Source of the DNA: Nematostella vectensis
Taxonomy: Eukaryota; Cnidaria; Anthozoa; Actiniaria; Edwardsiidae
Length of the DNA: 60,000 nt
NCBI RefSeq assembly: GCF_932526225.1
Contig: NC_064042.1
Location: forward strand, 1,969,001 to 2,029,000
Reading direction: 5' to 3'
Part shown: piece after piece, positions 56,401-60,000 of the stretch
Layout: every line of letters begins with the position of its first letter
Numbering within the stretch: the first letter of the stretch is position 1
The notes under the pieces: generated by a model
What the model saw: the letters and a program-made list of their open reading frames with translations, nothing else
What the model was told of the DNA's origin: nothing
The model's database searches: none
Translations under genes and position numbers: made by a program

Positions 56401-59400
56401 TGTTCCCTTACCCTGATGGTCTCCCTGTGTACACACTGTTCTGTTCCTTGCCCTGATGGTCTCCCTGTGTACACACTGTTCTATTCCTTACCCTGATGGT
56501 CTCCCTGTGTACAATCTGTTCTGTACTCTAACCCTGATGGTCTCCCTGTGTACACTCTGTTCTGCACTCTTACCCTGATGGTCTCCCTGTGTACACTCTG
56601 TTCTGTACTCTTACCCTGATGGTCTCCCTGTGTACACTCTGTTCTGTACTCTTACCCTGATGGTCTCCCTGTGTACACACTGTTCTGTTCCTTACCCTGA
56701 TGGTCTCCCTGTGTACACACTGTTCTGTTCTCTTACCCTGATGGTCTCCCTGTGTACACTCTGTTCTGTACTCTTACCCTGATGGTCTCCTTGTGTACAC
56801 ACTGTTCTATTCCTTACCCTGATGGTCTCCCTGTGTACACACTGTTCTATTCCTTACCCTGATGGTCTCCCTGTGTACACACTGTTCTGTTCCTTATCCT
56901 GATGGTCTCCCTGTGTACACACTGTTCTGTACTCTAACCCTGATGGTCTCCCTGTGTACACTCTGTTCTGTACTCTTACCCTGATGGTCTCCCTGTGTAC
57001 ACACTGTTCTGTTCCTTACCCTGATGGTCTTCCTGTGTACACACTGTTCTGTTCCTTACCCTGATGGTCTCCCTGTGTACACACTGTTCTGTTCCTTACC
57101 CTGATGGTCTCCCTGTGTACACACTGTTCTGTTCCTTACCCTGATGGTCTCCCTGTGTACACACTGTTCTGTTCCTTACCCTGATGGTCTCCCTGTGTAC
57201 ACACTGTTCTGTTCCTTACCCTGATGGTCTCCCTGTGTACACACTGTTCTGTTCCTTACCCTGATGGTCTCCTTGTGTACACACTGTTCTATTCCTTACA
57301 ATGATGGTCTCCCTGTGTACACTCTGTTCTGTACTCTTACCCTGATGGTCTCCCTGTGTACACACTGTTCTGTACTCTAACCCTGATGGTCTCCCTGTGT
57401 ACACTCTGTTCTGTACTCTTACCCTGATGGTCTCCCTGTGTACACACTGTTCTGTACTCTTACCCTGATGGTCTCCCTGTGTACACATTGTTCTGTTCCT
57501 TACCCTGATGGTCTCCCTGTGTACACATTGTTCTGTTCCTTACCCTGATGGTCTCCCTGTGTACACACTGTTCTGTACTCTTACCCTGATGGTCTCCCTG
57601 TGTACACTCTGTTCTGTTCCCTTACCCTGATGGTCTCCCTGTGTACACATTGTTCTGTTCCCTTACCCTGATGGTCTCCCTGTGTACACACTATTCTGTT
57701 CCTTGCCCTGATGGTCTCCCTGTGTACACACTGTTCTATTCCTTACCCTGATGGTCTCCCTGTGTACAATCTGTTCTGTACTCTAACCCTGATGGTCTCC
57801 CTGTGTACACTCTGTTCTGCACTCTTACCCTGATGGTCTCCCTGTGTACACTCTGTTCTGTACTCTTACCCTGATGGTCTCCCTGTGTACACTCTGTTCT
57901 GTACTCTTACCCTGATGGTCTCCCTGTGTACACACTGTTCTGTTCCTTACCCTGATGGTCTCCCTGTGTACACACTGTTCTGTTCTCTTACCCTGATGGT
58001 CTCCCTGTGTACACTCTGTTCTGTACTCTTACCCTGATGGTCTCCTTGTGTACACACTGTTCTATTCCTTACCCTGATGGTCTCCCTGTGTACACACTGT
58101 TCTATTCCTTACCCTGATGGTCTCCCTGTGTACACACTGTTCTGTTCCTTATCCTGATGGTCTCCCTGTGTACACACTGTTCTGTACTCTAACCCTGATG
58201 GTCTCCCTGTGTACACTCTGTTCTGTACTCTTACCCTGATGGTCTCCCTGTGTACACACTGTTCTGTTCCTTACCCTGATGGTCTTCCTGTGTACACACT
58301 GTTCTGTTCCTTACCCTGATGGTCTCCCTGTGTACACACTGTTCTGTTCCTTACCCTGATGGTCTCCCTGTGTACACACTGTTCTGTTCCTTACCCTGAT
58401 GGTCTCCCTGTGTACACACTGTTCTGTTCCTTACCCTGATGGTCTCCCTGTGTACACACTGTTCTGTTCCTTACCCTGATGGTCTCCTTGTGTACACACT
58501 GTTCTATTCCTTACAATGATGGTCTCCCTGTGTACACTCTGTTCTGTACTCTTACCCTGATGGTCTCCCTGTGTACACACTGTTCTGTACTCTAACCCTG
58601 ATGGTCTCCCTGTGTACACTCTGTTCTGTACTCTTACCCTGATGGTCTCCCTGTGTACACACTGTTCCGTACTCTTACCCTGATGGTCTCCCTGTGTACA
58701 CATTGTTCTGTTCCTTACCCTGATGGTCTCCCTGTGTACACATTGTTCTGTTCCTTACCCTGATGGTCTCCCTGTGTACACACTGTTCTGTACTCTTACC
58801 CTGATGGTCTCCCTGTGTACACTCTGTTCTGTTCCCTTACCCTGATGGTCTCCCTGTGTACACACTGTTCTGTTCCTTACCCTGATGGTCTCCCTGTGTA
58901 CACACTGTTCTGTACTCTTACCCTGATGGTCTCCCTGTGTACACACTGTTCTGTTCCCTTACCCTGATGGTCTCCCTGTGTACACTCTGTTCTGTACTCT
59001 TACCCTGATGGTCTCCCTGTGTACACATTGTTCTGTTCCTTACCCTGATGGTCTCCCTGTGTACACACTGTTCTGTACTCTTACCCTGATGGTCTCCCTG
59101 TGTACACACTGTTCTGTTTCTTACCCTGATGGTCTCCCTGTGTACTCACCTCTCTGTTCCCTTACCCTGATGGTCTCCCTGTGTACACACTGTTCTGTTC
59201 CCTTACCCTGATGGTCTCCCTGTGTACACACTGTTCTATTCCTTACCCTGATGGTCTCCCTGTGTACACATTGCTCTGTACTCTTACCCTGATGGTCTCC
59301 CTGTGTATTCACCGCTTTGTTCCTTACCCTGATGGTCTCCCTGTGTATTCACCGCTTTGTTCCTTACCCTGATGGTCTCCCTGTGTACACATTGTTCTGT

Positions 59401-59530
59401 ACTCTTACCCTGATGGTAGACTGTGTAGACTGATTCCTTACCTTGACCGCATCGCCGTCCGGTGATGGCTTTACGGTGTACAAACCGTTGCTCTTTCCTC
59501 CGGCTATCAGCACATCGAGGCAGTTTCTCG
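50464..59530 (-). CDS. fibrinogen C-terminal domain (FReD) protein, three 3' exons (5' end off the window)
   Basis: Three exons in phase on the minus strand. Exon 59530-59442 encodes [20 protein letters not shown]. Exon 54110-53819 encodes [40 protein letters not shown] and [12 protein letters not shown]. Exon 50735-50464 encodes [40 protein letters not shown] and [20 protein letters not shown], ending ADYVPN before the stop. This is an almost complete fibrinogen-C fold, with the first Cys, the WTVLQRR strand, the DxDxD calcium loop and the CxxSNLNG motif. Such secreted lectin-like proteins (ficolins, ryncolins) act in recognition or adhesion. Signal peptide and any PAN domain would lie upstream, off the window. 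Introns are 5.3 kb and 3.1 kb, both mostly satellite DNA. Confidence 0.9.
51389..51796. mobile_element. 408-bp MITE-like insertion in the 18-bp satellite
   Basis: Starts CAGGGGCGTACGCAG and ends CTGCATTTGCCCCTG (partly inverted), flanked by GATGG on both sides. That flank is also part of the satellite unit, so the duplication is not independent proof. Confidence 0.7.
53217..53312. mobile_element. short element beginning CAGTGGCG, shared by both duplicates
   Basis: CAGTGGCGAACCAGGGGTGG, GTGACATGTCACCCCC and CTTGTTGGGTGAAAAAAATG are nearly identical to 35562-35660. Both lie in the same place in the satellite, so insertion predates the duplication. The right end is unclear. Confidence 0.6.
54230..59430 (-). 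repeat. ~40-bp satellite (about 130 copies) starting at the fibrinogen-C 5' splice site
   Basis: The unit on the plus strand reads TTACCCTGATGGTCTCCCTG then TGTACACACTGTTCTGTTCC, 39-41 bp. On the gene's sense strand each unit carries ATCAGGGTAAGG or ATCAGGGTAAGAG, close to the real donor GTCAAG/GTAAGGAATC at 59441. Blocks repeat at a higher order: 54425-56165 recurs 1,742 bp on, and again with offsets of about 1,215-1,255 bp. Many 60-120-residue open frames here are artefacts. Confidence 0.93.
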
Positions 59531-59780
59531 CTGCAGCAAACAAACGTTCATCAGTCCTGATAGTTGGATTTAACGGATGTGAGCCCTACCCAATCAATGA
59601 ACATTATAGACGACGCTCGTAAATCGCGCGCTCTGATTGGTCAGCATAAGCGCGCTCGCTCACCAAAACAAGATTGTAACTACTGCGTCTCGTTGCGTAT
59701 TTTTTTTGTTCATGACACGCTTCGACGTCATCTATGCATCTATTTCAGGACAGACGCACAAAAAATGAGATCTACTGTAC

Positions 59781-60000
59781 TTAGGGCGTTATCATACATT
59801 CAATTTACCTTCTTTTTTCGGTGGGTCCTTCTTTATAGGACAAGGTGTGCCTGTCAAGAAAATGGAAATCTTTTGAAACGTACTATATACAGCAATCTAA
59901 AGCAGACGCGTACACCTTGGTGTCCTAAAAAGTGGGTCATTTTTTATTAAGGAATCTTCAAATACTATGCTTTTTCCATATGGTGCCTATGACTGCGCAA
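59781..60000 (+). mobile_element. second copy of the LINE-remnant 5' segment, running off the window
   Basis: Matches 37563-37782 over 220 bp with few differences, starting TTAGGGCGTTATCATACATTC. It continues past the window end, so a longer copy of that retroelement may follow. Confidence 0.8.

Noticed and set aside
54341-59372. Many 60-117-codon open frames on both strands
   Set aside because: All are translations of the ~40-bp satellite within the fibrinogen-C intron and repeat the same peptide; none has a domain.
54230-59430. Possible CRISPR-like array
   Set aside because: The units are contiguous with no unique spacers, and the setting is a eukaryotic intron.

Overview
This window looks like nuclear DNA of a cnidarian, probably an anthozoan such as a sea anemone or coral. 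It is AT-rich and intron-rich and carries short GT-AG introns. Its genes include a PAN/apple exon and fibrinogen-C exons of the kind that are abundant in cnidarians. Non-LTR retrotransposon remnants, short inverted-repeat elements, many minisatellites and a Polinton-like virus-derived element complete the picture. The species cannot be fixed from the sequence alone.

Layout. (1) 89-3867, plus strand: the 3' part (eight exons) of an SLC7-family amino-acid transporter light chain. (2) 6531-30749, plus strand: a TTC3-type E3 ubiquitin ligase. I could chain 43 exons with matching splice phases into a 1,849-residue reading frame. It has two TPR regions, a Cys/His region, a coiled coil and a C-terminal RING-H2. 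(3) 30.8-40.6 kb: a repeat-rich accessory stretch. It holds a broken fibrinogen-C exon split by a LINE, an orphan PAN exon, a RING-like fragment, an internally deleted LINE and several strong palindromes. (4) 40599-47521: a compact Polinton-like element with a TTACAA target duplication and long inverted repeats. It carries a capsid-like gene, a packaging-ATPase-like gene, a retroviral-type integrase, an HNH-like nuclease and three further element genes; several are visibly broken. (5) 47.5-60 kb: a fibrinogen-C gene on the minus strand (exons 59530-59442, 54110-53819, 50735-50464). One of its introns is a ~5.2-kb array of ~40-bp units and the other a ~2.7-kb array of 18-bp units.

The most unusual signal is shared by unrelated genes: in five introns a tandem array begins at the 5' splice site. 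In the clearest cases the repeat unit includes the last exon bases plus the donor GT, so donor-like sites recur at fixed spacing (26, 32 or ~40 bp). The second theme is the internally deleted Polinton-like element, which lacks a recognisable DNA polymerase. The third is a segmental duplication (about 33.1-35.7 kb and 49.9-53.3 kb) in which one fibrinogen-C copy decayed after a LINE insertion.
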